DNA from: JAHDHW01 sp965277415
GTDB taxonomy: Bacteria > Bacteroidota > Bacteroidia > Chitinophagales > Saprospiraceae
Length of the DNA: 64,000 bases
Assembly: GCA_965277415.1 (NCBI GenBank)
Contig: CBDICS010000034.1
Location: forward strand, 5,648-69,647
Reading direction: 5' to 3'
Part shown: piece after piece, positions 36,457 through 45,426 of the stretch
Layout of the letters: each line of letters begins with the position of its first letter
Position numbering within the stretch: position 1 is the first letter of the stretch
The notes under the pieces: model-generated
Seen by the model: only the letters and a program-made list of their open reading frames with translations
What the model was told of the DNA's origin: nothing
The model's database searches: none
Made by a program: the position numbers and the translations under genes

Positions 36457-37338
36457 ATGGAAAATAGGAGAAAATCAAAATACAATATCCCACTAATAGT
36501 AGTGGATACAAGACAAAACCATAGTAGTACAATTAAAGAAGAAAAGAAGATACATCTTATTCAAAAATCCAATGAAGAGGCACTTCCAGATTTTGGATTA
36601 TTACTAAAGCATCTTTTGATCAGTCTCCAGAAACCTTTGATTGCATTAAAATATAAACTTTTCAATGCCTTAGACAAGCTTTTTGAAGATATAGAAGTGC
36701 CTTGGATTAAGTTAATTGCAATATCAATACTTGCTTTTATGGCATTCAAAAAAGATATCCAATTCAACATGTCGTTTAATGGACCTCAAAAAGAAATCAT
36801 AGATGATCAAAGTCATAATAATTTAGTTAAAAACACCACTTTTGGAGCACCCGCTAATCCTTATGCACCAGTGTCTGCTAAAAGTTTGCAAGACAAAAAA
36901 GCAATTGCTTTTATAAAAAAATATGCTCCTGTAGCAAAAACTGAAATGAATAAGTTTGGCATTCCTGCAAGTATAAAAATGGCTCAGGCTCTAATAGAAA
37001 GCAATTCTGGAAAGAGTAGATTAGCCAAAAACAATAATAACCACTTTGGTATCAAATGTTTTAGTCGAAACTGTAAAAAAGGCCATTGCACAAATGCTAC
37101 AGATGATCACCACAAAGATTTTTTCAGAAAATTCAGTAGTGCTTGGGAAAGTTGGAGAGCACACAGCACTTTATTAGAAAATAAAAGATACCAATCCTTA
37201 AAATCCTTTGGTAAAGATTATAAAAAATGGGCCCACGGTCTTAAAAAAGCTGGCTATGCAACGGATCAAAGCTATGCTAAAAAATTGATCAATACGATTG
37301 AAAAATATCATTTATACAAGCTTGACACCCAATATTAG
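36457..37338 (+). CDS. Glucosaminidase-domain peptidoglycan hydrolase
   Basis: A 293-residue protein with a central hydrophobic segment (WIKLIAISILAFMAF) and a C-terminal glucosaminidase domain of the FlgJ/LytB type: FIKKYAPVAKTEMNKFGIPA, MAQALIESNSGKSRLAKNNN, HFGIKCF and a late AGYATDQSYAKKLI. It cleaves N-acetylglucosaminyl bonds in peptidoglycan. The protein is probably anchored with the domain in the periplasm. A strong terminator follows. Confidence 0.9.
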   Translation: MENRRKSKYNIPLIVVDTRQNHSSTIKEEKKIHLIQKSNEEALPDFGLLLKHLLISLQKPLIALKYKLFNALDKLFEDIEVPWIKLIAISILAFMAFKKDIQFNMSFNGPQKEIIDDQSHNNLVKNTTFGAPANPYAPVSAKSLQDKKAIAFIKKYAPVAKTEMNKFGIPASIKMAQALIESNSGKSRLAKNNNNHFGIKCFSRNCKKGHCTNATDDHHKDFFRKFSSAWESWRAHSTLLENKRYQSLKSFGKDYKKWAHGLKKAGYATDQSYAKKLINTIEKYHLYKLDTQY

Positions 37339-37344
37339 TTTCTA

Positions 37345-37381
37345 CCCACCGGATGGGTGACAGCATTCGGTGGTTTTTTTT
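37345..37381 (+). terminator. Rho-independent terminator
   Basis: CCACCG (37346-37351) pairs with CGGTGG (37368-37373), followed by eight T residues. It directly follows the glucosaminidase stop. Confidence 0.8.
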
Positions 37382-37401
37382 ACCCTAAATTTCGAAACAC
37401 T

Positions 37402-37617
37402 ATGTCCAAATTCGCCCTCCTTTCCATATTCCTAATCATCAGCATTGATTGGGTTTATCAGCCTTTTACTGCAGATCATACGGATGAAATGATCGATAAA
37501 TACAGGCCTTCTATTTATAATAATCAAATGCTACATTATCCCGATAGCATTTATAAAATAAAGACGACATATAAACACGATGCCACAGCTCTGTATATAC
37601 CCCAAGCCATAGAATGA
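37402..37617 (+). CDS. Small exported or membrane protein
   Basis: ATG at 37402 gives 71 residues with a hydrophobic start (FALLSIFLIISIDWVY) that could be a signal peptide or anchor. An upstream in-frame start would lie inside the preceding terminator. The tail has several His, Tyr and Asp residues (HTDEMIDKYRPSIY). No family is recognised. Terminators on both sides suggest a separate transcript. Confidence 0.5.
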   Translation: MSKFALLSIFLIISIDWVYQPFTADHTDEMIDKYRPSIYNNQMLHYPDSIYKIKTTYKHDATALYIPQAIE

Positions 37618-37654
37618 TATCCTTTCTTAATAGTTCTCTCATAGTTTGTTTTAC

Positions 37655-37686
37655 AAGATCACCCCCCAATAGGTGATCTTTTTTTA
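37655..37686 (+). terminator. Rho-independent terminator
   Basis: AAGATCACC (37655-37663) pairs perfectly with GGTGATCTT (37672-37680), followed by a T-run. The remaining 37618-37942 gap holds a partial copy of the TTAGGGACA repeat at 37905-37930 and no gene. Confidence 0.8.
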
Positions 37687-37904
37687 TATACTGTAATGAA
37701 GTACATTTATTTTCCCAAATCAATCAACATTAGTATAAAATGAAATAAATTTCTATTTTCTGAAACAAATAAGTACATAATCCCGAATAAGTATATACAC
37801 ATTAAAAATATTTGACCTTCTCTGTTTAGAAAATATTCAGAGAACACGAACAAACACCCACCAGCTCGAAATCTATTGTCATAGGTTTCGGGTTTTTTAT
37901 TTAC

Positions 37905-37930
37905 ATTTAGGGACAAGGAATTATTAAATG
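37905..37930. repeat. Partial TTAGGGACA-family repeat
   Basis: TTTAGGGACAAGGAATTATT matches the left end of the copy at 3196. It ends 13 bp before the start of the acyl-CoA dehydrogenase gene, so it may lie within the promoter. Confidence 0.45.
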
Positions 37931-37942
37931 TAAAATAAAACA

Positions 37943-39727
37943 ATGAGTGATCGAATTTCCACCTCCCCTAAATATACTCCAGGCATACTAAGCTTACTTC
38001 CTTTATATTATGTAGGCTGGGCAGATAGTATTTTAAGTCCAAGTGAAGTAAAACTAATTCGTGAAAAAGTAAATCAATTAGACTTTCTCACCATTGGTGA
38101 AAAAAGGCAATTAGTAGAATGGACAAACCCAGCTAAGCCACCTTCGCAAGCATTGTTCAGACAATGGGTAGGGATTCTAAAAAAACAAGCTTCTATATTG
38201 CCCAAAGGCACTAAAAACTCTTTGGTTGGATTGGGTTTGGAGATGGCAAAAAAGAGTACTACAGATAAAGACACCCTCAAATGGCAAACCCCTGAAACCC
38301 AAAATGCACTAAAGGATATTGAGCAAGCACTAGGCATTATAGATAGCACTAGTTTATTGACTATATTTCCTGATAAACCGATAAGAGAACCTAATGTCGA
38401 TCTTCAAAAATTAAAAATACTTCTTGATGATGAGTATTCTGATACTCGCAATAAAATGCGCACCTTACTTAGTGATCCAGCATTTAAACTAGCGCATACG
38501 CCCGATAAAGAAGCACATAGAAATAAAGTATTAAAATGGTGCAAGATACTTGCTCAACATGGATTTGGAGCACTCTCTTTTCCCACCTCATATGGTGGTA
38601 AAAATAGTATGGGTGACTATATTGCCACTTTTGAAATGTTAGGTTATCATGATTCAAGTTTGGCTATCAAATTCGGAGTACAGTTTGGATTATTTGGTGG
38701 AAGTGTCTATAAATTAGGCACCCAAAAACATCATGATAAATATTTAAAAGACATTGGTTCATTAAAACTCCCTGGTTGTTTTGCTATGACAGAGACAGGA
38801 CATGGTTCTAATGTTAGAGGATTGGAAACCACGGCTACTTATGATCCAGCAAGTCAGGAATTTATTATCCATACGCCCCATGAAGGAGCAGGTAAAGAAT
38901 ACATTGGGAATGCATTGCATGGTAGAATGGCATCCGTCTTTGCACAATTAATAGTAAATGATGAAAATCATGGTGTCCATGCCTTACTTGTCCCTCTTCG
39001 GGATGAAAAACACCATTTACTTCCAGGAATTAGGATAGAAGATTGTGGCTATAAATTGGGCCTAAACGGTGTAGACAATGGTAGGATTTGGTTTGATCAA
39101 GTCCGCGTTTCAAGAGAACATTTATTGAATAAGTTTGGTGATGTTGATGAACAAGGTAACTATACTAGCCCTATTCAAAATCCTTCGCGTCGATTCTTCA
39201 CAATGCTTGGCACTTTGGTCGGAGGAAGAGTAAGCGTGCCTCGCGCAGGATTGAGCGCTGCCAAAACAGGCTTAAGCATTGCCATTAAATATGCCTTAAA
39301 ACGACGACAATTTGCTCCAAAGGAAGGCATGCCCGAAACCATTCTTTTGGACTATCCAAGCCATCAACATCGCTTGATGCCATTATTAGCGAAGTCCTAT
39401 GCATTAGATTTTGCTTTGACCTATTTGACCAGTCGATATGTGAATCAAACAGAAGCAGATATTCGAGAAATTGAGACCTTGGCTGCTGGCTTAAAATCTT
39501 ATAGTACCTGGTTTACGACTAAGGCTTTACAAGAGTGTAGAGAAGCCTGTGGTGGAAAAGGTTACCTTACTGAAAATCGTTTTGCTAACCTAAAAGCAGA
39601 TACAGATATTTACACCACTTTTGAAGGAGATAATATCGTACTCATGCAATTGGTTTCAAAGGGATTATTATCTAATTTTAAAAATCTTTTCATGATGAAG
39701 GTTTTACGGCTGTATTGCGTCTATTAA
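37943..39727 (+). CDS. Acyl-CoA dehydrogenase/oxidase, main part (frameshifted gene)
   Basis: 594 residues with acyl-CoA dehydrogenase/oxidase signatures: FAMTETGHGSNVRGLETTATY, HALLVPLR, RFFTMLGTLVGGRVSV and CGGKGYLTENRFANLKADTD. The last about 12 residues (LFMMKVLRLYCVY) are out of frame. The family continuation (KSFHDEGFTAVLRLLSERVS) is in the next frame from about 39682. The A5 run at 39680-39684 is the likely break; six A would restore one gene of about 765 codons. The product would carry out fatty-acyl-CoA oxidation with FAD. Either a real mutation or an assembly error. Confidence 0.85.
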   Translation: MSDRISTSPKYTPGILSLLPLYYVGWADSILSPSEVKLIREKVNQLDFLTIGEKRQLVEWTNPAKPPSQALFRQWVGILKKQASILPKGTKNSLVGLGLEMAKKSTTDKDTLKWQTPETQNALKDIEQALGIIDSTSLLTIFPDKPIREPNVDLQKLKILLDDEYSDTRNKMRTLLSDPAFKLAHTPDKEAHRNKVLKWCKILAQHGFGALSFPTSYGGKNSMGDYIATFEMLGYHDSSLAIKFGVQFGLFGGSVYKLGTQKHHDKYLKDIGSLKLPGCFAMTETGHGSNVRGLETTATYDPASQEFIIHTPHEGAGKEYIGNALHGRMASVFAQLIVNDENHGVHALLVPLRDEKHHLLPGIRIEDCGYKLGLNGVDNGRIWFDQVRVSREHLLNKFGDVDEQGNYTSPIQNPSRRFFTMLGTLVGGRVSVPRAGLSAAKTGLSIAIKYALKRRQFAPKEGMPETILLDYPSHQHRLMPLLAKSYALDFALTYLTSRYVNQTEADIREIETLAAGLKSYSTWFTTKALQECREACGGKGYLTENRFANLKADTDIYTTFEGDNIVLMQLVSKGLLSNFKNLFMMKVLRLYCVY

Positions 39728-40239
39728 GTGAAAGGGTGAGCTCAACCTTAACCGAGTACAATCGTTTTTTCACAAGGAATACGGCCCTTGAACATCTTCT
39801 TGATCCTGATTTCCAGTTGGATGCATTTAAATATCGCGAACGTAAATTACTCCTTTCTGTAAGTCAAAGAATGAGAGATTATTTGGCTAAAAAGATTCCA
39901 GCTCATGAAGCTTTTTTAAGATGTCAGACGCATTTACTCGTCCTTTCGGAGGCTTATGTGGAGCATGTAGTCTTAGAACAATTTATAAAAAAGGTCAAAA
40001 AAGTAGACAATCAAAATATAAAAGCAGTACTCAAAAAGCTATGCGATCTTTATGCGCTGTCTACGATTGAATCTCATAAAGGTTGGTACCTGGAGAGTGA
40101 ATATATGCAGTCACCAAAATCAAAAGCAATCAGAAGAGTTGTTGCTAAACTTTGTAAAGAAGTAAGAGACGAAGCTGGCTTATTAGTGGATGCCTTCGAT
40201 ATTCCGAAACAATGTCTTGCTGCGCCTATCGCGTTTTGA
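39715..40239 (+). pseudogene. Acyl-CoA oxidase C-terminal part after the frameshift
   Basis: This frame continues the previous gene (EGFTAVLRLLSERVSSTLTE to AFDIPKQCLAAPIAF), an all-helical C-terminal domain of ACOX type. It lacks a credible start of its own. The downstream frame keeps normal codon use, so the shift is probably recent or artificial. Confidence 0.7.
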
Positions 40240-40331
40240 TTAGCCCTATCGGGCATTGTGAATATTTCTTTAGTTCTGGTGAGTCGGTAACCACTTCCCT
40301 TGTGAGGTGGTCTTATTGCTGGTAGCTTTTT

Positions 40332-41276
40332 CTAATTTTTCGTTGGTTTCCCTGTTCGCTTATCAAATCTCATCAATAAAGAATCAATAGAATGCTGGCT
40401 AATGTTTTCAAAAAGGTTATCCTCACTATATGCTTTTTGAACCTTATCTTCCTTATACAATGGAACTACTTTTCCAACATGCTGATGTAAAGTATTAATA
40501 CGATTAGGTTCTGCATTATAAGTGATGATATCCGCTTTCTTTGGATCAAAGGATTTAAAATCAAATTGCCCATAAGTCAGTTCCTCCAACTCTTCTAAAA
40601 GGGGTTCTGTACCTGGGCTTTCAAAAGTTATTGCTTTACCACTGTCTGCGATAGCACATAATTCAGCAAGCACTGCACCTAATGAATGGCCAGTGTGAAC
40701 TATATTGGGTATTTCATTGAACTCTTTTCCGTAAACACTTTTTACTTTTTTGGTAAACTTTCTAGCTTCTAAAAATTGTTCTCTCGGTATTTTCCCTGAA
40801 TAGATTTCATAATCATCATCCAAATCTTTGACCAATTCCCATATTTTAGAGCCCACTTTTTGATCTACTTTTTGTCCTTCTGTAAACGCGCTAATGAGAT
40901 TGTCTGTACCCCGATGTGCAATGATCAATTGCTTAGTATTATTATCTAAATAGGCTTGTCCATAATAGCCCCCTACAGAAACAGCTTTTGTTGCTAAATA
41001 GCCAATCAATCCGTCCTTTTCATCCTTCTGACTTAATTCAATAACCTTACTAACATCTAAAGAATTAAGAAAGCCACCCAGGTGTTCAACGATTGACTTC
41101 TCTTTCTCTTCGTAAGCAATATATGTTTCAAATTTTTCAGGTAGTTCTTTTGTCCCATCATTATATACATGCGCACTCAATAAAGCGTACTCATAAGGAG
41201 TCACTTTGTTATTAGTCTTACAAGCTAATAATCCGAAAATAATGGTGCATATAAATAGATAAAATAAACTTTTCAT
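40332..41276 (-). CDS. Class 3 lipase-like lipoprotein
   Basis: A 314-residue lipoprotein (FGLLACKTNN, Cys19). The alpha/beta hydrolase core has the oxyanion region AHRGT (120-124), the nucleophile elbow GHSLG (196-200, Ser198) and a late EPNRINTLHQHVGKVVPLY with the catalytic His. This is the lipase class 3 layout. It probably hydrolyses acylglycerol or phospholipid at the outer membrane. Confidence 0.85.
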   Translation of the reverse strand: MKSLFYLFICTIIFGLLACKTNNKVTPYEYALLSAHVYNDGTKELPEKFETYIAYEEKEKSIVEHLGGFLNSLDVSKVIELSQKDEKDGLIGYLATKAVSVGGYYGQAYLDNNTKQLIIAHRGTDNLISAFTEGQKVDQKVGSKIWELVKDLDDDYEIYSGKIPREQFLEARKFTKKVKSVYGKEFNEIPNIVHTGHSLGAVLAELCAIADSGKAITFESPGTEPLLEELEELTYGQFDFKSFDPKKADIITYNAEPNRINTLHQHVGKVVPLYKEDKVQKAYSEDNLFENISQHSIDSLLMRFDKRTGKPTKN

Positions 41277-41457
41277 TAAAACAGCTTCAATTATAAATAT
41301 TGATTGATCTAGATAGAGCGGATAAATAATTCTCCTGTTTATACACTATCCATATAATTAGGACGCTCAGATTGTATTATTGTTACATATCAATTCTCAA
41401 ATCTAGTAGATCCCTCTAGAGTCCTTTCCTATAAACGAATTTAAAGTCAAATGGATT

Positions 41458-42900
41458 TTATCGAATGAGAACAAATTTAAAACGACCTTCTTTATGATTT
41501 GAAACTGCATTCAAGAAATAAATGCCATTAGCGATATTCCTTGGCAATTCGAACGTTATTTGTTGATCAGAAACTTCTCTTTGTTTGAATGGAACAATCA
41601 AATTACCAGCAAGGTCAAAGATTTGGAAGGTCCAAAAATCATGTAAGAAATCACCTTCTAGTACCAACTTATTATATACTGGGTTGGGGAATAATTTTGC
41701 ATCGATGGTATTTACTGCTTTATTCGCTACCACATTAGGGTCTCGAATCAATAAAATATCTTTTCCCTCCTTATTTCCGATATATATATCTTCCACATCA
41801 TCACCATTAAAGTCTGCTTTAGTAATACTGAAGGCTTCAATGGTATATGGTGTTCCAAAAATTAATTCTGTATGATCTGTAAATTTTCCATTTCCATCAT
41901 TCAAATAGGCGCTCATTTGAATACCTAGAATATTAGCAAGTATAAGATCTGGATCGCCATCAAAATCAAGATCTGTAAAAACAGCATCTAAAGTTTGATC
42001 CGTATAATCAGGTGTATTGGTATCCGTATGATCCGTAAAAAATCCATTCCCATCATTTAGGTATAAACGATTTTTAGGGTTCTTCCCTACTGAAAATTCT
42101 ACATTACATAAAAATAAATCTGAATCCCCATCCATGTCCACATCTTCAAAAATCCCAGTTCGACTATCCAAATTTACACCTTGCGGCAATCGCTCAGCAG
42201 ATTCATCCACAAATACTCCAGTTCCATCATTAATCAATAAACGATTAGAATCTTCATCTGCAAGGAATATATCTAAATCTCCGTCATTATCAATATCATT
42301 GGTGGCAATATCCTGCGTTTTATCATCAACAAATGGTATTCGATCAAATGTTTCATTAATAAACGCCCCTACTCCATCATTTATTAGCATAAAATTTTGA
42401 CCATTATTGCCTAACATAAGATCAGGTATATTGTCTCCATTAAAGTCCGAAGCATCTACTGCACGGCAATTGGTTAAGGGCAAAGAGAGTGCTGGTTCAA
42501 TAAAATTACCACTACCTTCATTCCAATAATATTCATGTTCAAAATCATCTTCACTAACAAAAATCAAATCCAGTTCTTCATTTCCACTAAAATCAGCAAT
42601 TGTAATGGCCTCACTATCATGCTCTTCATCTAATGGGATTCCCATTCCACCACGGGTAAAAACACCCATTCCATCATTGATTAATACGACATTATTTTGA
42701 AATTCATTAGCAATAACAACGTCCATATCTCCATCTCCATCAATATCAACGGCTAGCACGTCTTTAGTTTGGAAAGAAGCATCTGCATCAGGCAAATTGT
42801 CCGATGAGTCAATATAGTATTGAGCAACAGTCATGTTCGGGAGGATACAAAAAAGTATTAATACTCGAAGGAGTATTGAAGATGTAATGGCTGATCTCAT
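41458..42900 (-). CDS. FG-GAP/VCBS surface protein with T9SS tail
   Basis: ATG at 42900 gives a signal peptide (SSILLRVLILFCILPNMTVAQ). It is followed by about seven FG-GAP/VCBS repeats with calcium loops (DIDGDGDMDVVIANEF, DIDNDGDLDIFLADED) and a C-terminal T9SS sorting domain (FPNPVYNKLVLEGDFL, ANGIYFLNAVSNHKEG). The longer frame to 42963 starts upstream of a TACTTTTG box at 42933-42940, so it is unlikely. A second such protein is at 30466. Confidence 0.88.
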   Translation of the reverse strand: MRSAITSSILLRVLILFCILPNMTVAQYYIDSSDNLPDADASFQTKDVLAVDIDGDGDMDVVIANEFQNNVVLINDGMGVFTRGGMGIPLDEEHDSEAITIADFSGNEELDLIFVSEDDFEHEYYWNEGSGNFIEPALSLPLTNCRAVDASDFNGDNIPDLMLGNNGQNFMLINDGVGAFINETFDRIPFVDDKTQDIATNDIDNDGDLDIFLADEDSNRLLINDGTGVFVDESAERLPQGVNLDSRTGIFEDVDMDGDSDLFLCNVEFSVGKNPKNRLYLNDGNGFFTDHTDTNTPDYTDQTLDAVFTDLDFDGDPDLILANILGIQMSAYLNDGNGKFTDHTELIFGTPYTIEAFSITKADFNGDDVEDIYIGNKEGKDILLIRDPNVVANKAVNTIDAKLFPNPVYNKLVLEGDFLHDFWTFQIFDLAGNLIVPFKQREVSDQQITFELPRNIANGIYFLNAVSNHKEGRFKFVLIR

Positions 42901-42932
42901 TCGGACTATGTTTTTTTTAACTCGTGCTACTA

Positions 42933-42940
42933 CAAAAGTA
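42933..42940 (-). promoter_or_regulatory. Bacteroidota -7 box of the FG-GAP gene
   Basis: Minus-strand TACTTTTG, 32 bp upstream of the ATG at 42900. Confidence 0.6.
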
Positions 42941-42984
42941 CAAAGAAACAAATTGCCTTTCATCCCTTATTTAGAGTATTTTTT

Positions 42985-43044
42985 TGAAGGAGGTTGTTCA
43001 AAAATCGCTGTTATTTTGAGAAATAGCTATTTTGAACAACTTCA
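42985..43044. repeat. Palindromic dispersed repeat, 60-bp copy with core deleted
   Basis: Both GAAG..TTGTTCAAAAAT and ATTTTGAACAACTTC arms are present, almost touching. The right end overlaps the stop codon of the glycosyltransferase at 43042. A half arm TGAAGTTGTTCAAAAAG is at 43965-43981, beside the other end of that gene. Confidence 0.7.
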
Positions 43045-43935
43045 TTGGGATTTATCTTCTGAAGATCCTAACATCTCAGCTAATTTATAAAAATCAAAAT
43101 ACCTCAAATTAGGTTGATGCGATCGCAAATTTCGCTCAATCACAGCATAAAAAAGTCTATAAACCCATCTTATTGGATATTTCAATTTCGATTTTTGGCA
43201 AAAACGATAATACCTCAATAATTTCGTTTCAATAAATGGATATTTGTCATTGAGTTTTAATAGGTTCTGAATCCCCTTTTTGGTTTTTTCTAAAAATTGA
43301 TCGACCGTTTCCAAACCAATGTGTTCTAAAGGATTATCAATATGCCTCAAAGCAATCTTACGATTCAGCAATTCAAAACCAAATAAGGTATCCTCATGCC
43401 CATATTGTCTTAGGTTTTCATCAAACTGTATTTTTAAAAATAAATCTTTTGGAATAAGGAAATTATTGGTCTGAAATGCATGATAAGGTTCTTGCTGACG
43501 GGTTTTATAATCTACCTGTTCTCGATTAATTCCATAGTGCCAATGAAAAATCAACAAAGAATCTGATGGCGGACTTGAATTGTAAACCCGACCACCATAG
43601 AGCAGTGTGTTTGGATCAAGATGTTTTATATAATTTCGAATATAATCCGGAGAAACTACTTGAGAATCACAGTCCATAAAAAGTAAGTAATCATAGCCTG
43701 CCGCTTTTGCCAATTCATTTCGAATCTTTGATCGCCCAAGATTTTGAGGAAGTTCTTTATATATGACTTGTTTAAAATTACATATTGCTTTATTTTTTGT
43801 CCTAAAATGGTCTTCAGAACCATCATCGAAACACAATATTTCAAAGACTACACCGGTAGCAATGGCTTGTTTATACAAATCCTTTACCAATTGGTTGATC
43901 TCAAAATTGTAAACTGGAATTAATATCGAAAGCAC
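43042..43935 (-). CDS. Family 2 glycosyltransferase
   Basis: A 297-residue GT-A fold enzyme: MLSILIPVYNFEINQLVKDL at the start, CFDDGSEDH, NLGRSKIRNELAKAAG, FMDCDSQV (the DxD-like metal site) and RQYGHEDTLFGFELL later. It transfers a sugar from a nucleotide donor; acceptor unknown. Its stop codon lies in the end of the dispersed repeat at 42985-43044, and a half repeat arm is just upstream. Confidence 0.88.
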   Translation of the reverse strand: MLSILIPVYNFEINQLVKDLYKQAIATGVVFEILCFDDGSEDHFRTKNKAICNFKQVIYKELPQNLGRSKIRNELAKAAGYDYLLFMDCDSQVVSPDYIRNYIKHLDPNTLLYGGRVYNSSPPSDSLLIFHWHYGINREQVDYKTRQQEPYHAFQTNNFLIPKDLFLKIQFDENLRQYGHEDTLFGFELLNRKIALRHIDNPLEHIGLETVDQFLEKTKKGIQNLLKLNDKYPFIETKLLRYYRFCQKSKLKYPIRWVYRLFYAVIERNLRSHQPNLRYFDFYKLAEMLGSSEDKSQ

Positions 43936-44106
43936 AAGTATGTATATATATCTGATTGCTCTTACTGAAGTTGTTCAAAAAGATTTATTGCAGATTTAAA
44001 ATAATCACTCTATTATAATGCTTTTTCCTTAATGCCCCCTATTTTCGTTGAAAATTTGATTAAAAAAACATGCTTTCAATCAAAACTGAAAGTAGTGAAA
44101 CATTGT

Positions 44107-44114
44107 TACCTTTG
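44107..44114 (+). promoter_or_regulatory. Bacteroidota -7 box of mqnE
   Basis: TACCTTTG, 82 bp upstream of the mqnE ATG. It fits TAnnTTTG. Confidence 0.5.
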
Positions 44115-44196
44115 TGTATACAAGAATAAAGCGTTAATAAGTGTTTCTAAATTCACCCTTTGATAGATCCTTAAGTATTTTGTCAAAGCGCTAATT

Positions 44197-45405
44197 ATGA
44201 TAATTATGAACCAAACTTTAAGTATCCAAACTATCTTGAATGATCCTTTGCTCAAACCAGAACTTAAAGTGATCGCTAATAAAGTCTTGGATAATAAGCG
44301 AATAAGTGAGCAAGATGGAATCTTTCTTTTCGAAGAAGCTGATTTGGGTTTTCTCGGTGCATTGGCAAATGTAATTCGTGAAAAGAAGCATGGAAATATC
44401 ACTTATTTTAATCGGAACTTCCATATGGAGCCGACAAATGTCTGTTTGTATACCTGTACTTTTTGCTCTTATAGTCGTCTGATCAAAAAACGGGAAGAAG
44501 GTTGGGAGTATTCAATGGAAGAGATGATGGACATTGTCAAAAAGTATGATGATAAACCTGTAACTGAAATACATATCGTAGGAGGTGTCCTTCCTCAGTA
44601 TGATCTAAAGTTTTATGCTGACTTATTCAAAAATATAAAATCACATCGGCCAGAACTTCATATCAAAGCATTGACTCCTGTGGAGTATCATTATATTTTC
44701 AAAAAAGCAAAAGTATCTTATGCAGAGGGTATGAAAATGATGAAGGACGCAGGTCTCGATTCTATGCCTGGCGGTGGTGCAGAGATTTTTCATCCTGAAA
44801 TCAGGGATCAGATTGCAGGAGGTAAATGTAGTGGAGAGCAGTGGTTACAGATTCATGAAGAATGGCACAAATTAGGTATGCGGTCTAATGCCACAATGTT
44901 ATATGGGCACATCGAACATTTTCGGCATCGAATAGATCATATGGAACACTTACGCCAACTTCAAGATCGAACAGGCGGCTTTCAAACTTTTATTCCTTTG
45001 AAGTTTAGGAATCAAAATAACCAAATGTCTCATGTTCCTGAATCGAATGTCATCGAAGATTTAAAAATGTATGCCATCAGTAGAATCTACCTCGACAACT
45101 TTGATCATATCAAAGCCTATTGGCCAATGATCAGTCGAAATACTGCACAGATTTCTTTAGCATTTGGAGTTGATGATATAGACGGAACCATTGATGATAC
45201 TACAAAAATTTATACCATGGCAGGTTCTGAAGAACAAACACCTGCGATGAGTACAATGGAATTGGTCAAGCTGATAAAAGATGTCGGACGTAAACCTATC
45301 GAGAGAGATACACTTTATAATATCCAAAAAGATTATACGGATCATGTATTTGAAGAAGCCATTGTATATAAAGGATATACTTCTCTACCCGTTGTTAATA
45401 AATAA
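44197..45405 (+). CDS. mqnE: Aminodeoxyfutalosine synthase (radical SAM)
   Basis: A 402-residue radical SAM enzyme of the futalosine menaquinone pathway. The cluster motif is CLYTCTFC (Cys83, Cys87, Cys90), within GNITYFNRNFHMEPTNVC, typical of MqnE. MPGGGAEIFHPEIRDQIAGG and NATMLYGHIEH are also MqnE signatures. It joins the mqnA product to SAM-derived adenosine, forming aminofutalosine. A histidine-phosphatase gene and mqnA follow on the same strand. Confidence 0.95.
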   Translation: MIIMNQTLSIQTILNDPLLKPELKVIANKVLDNKRISEQDGIFLFEEADLGFLGALANVIREKKHGNITYFNRNFHMEPTNVCLYTCTFCSYSRLIKKREEGWEYSMEEMMDIVKKYDDKPVTEIHIVGGVLPQYDLKFYADLFKNIKSHRPELHIKALTPVEYHYIFKKAKVSYAEGMKMMKDAGLDSMPGGGAEIFHPEIRDQIAGGKCSGEQWLQIHEEWHKLGMRSNATMLYGHIEHFRHRIDHMEHLRQLQDRTGGFQTFIPLKFRNQNNQMSHVPESNVIEDLKMYAISRIYLDNFDHIKAYWPMISRNTAQISLAFGVDDIDGTIDDTTKIYTMAGSEEQTPAMSTMELVKLIKDVGRKPIERDTLYNIQKDYTDHVFEEAIVYKGYTSLPVVNK

Positions 45406-45426
45406 GTTTTTTGATAAAAAATACTA

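Noticed and set aside
37707..37943. 78-residue minus-strand frame before the acyl-CoA dehydrogenase gene
   Set aside because: AT-rich, overlaps a repeat piece and the promoter region; no protein features.
39676..39690. Programmed -1 frameshift in the acyl-CoA dehydrogenase/oxidase
   Set aside because: The AATTTTAAAAATC tract does not give a standard X XXY YYZ heptamer in the zero frame, and no downstream stem was seen; a simple A indel is more likely.
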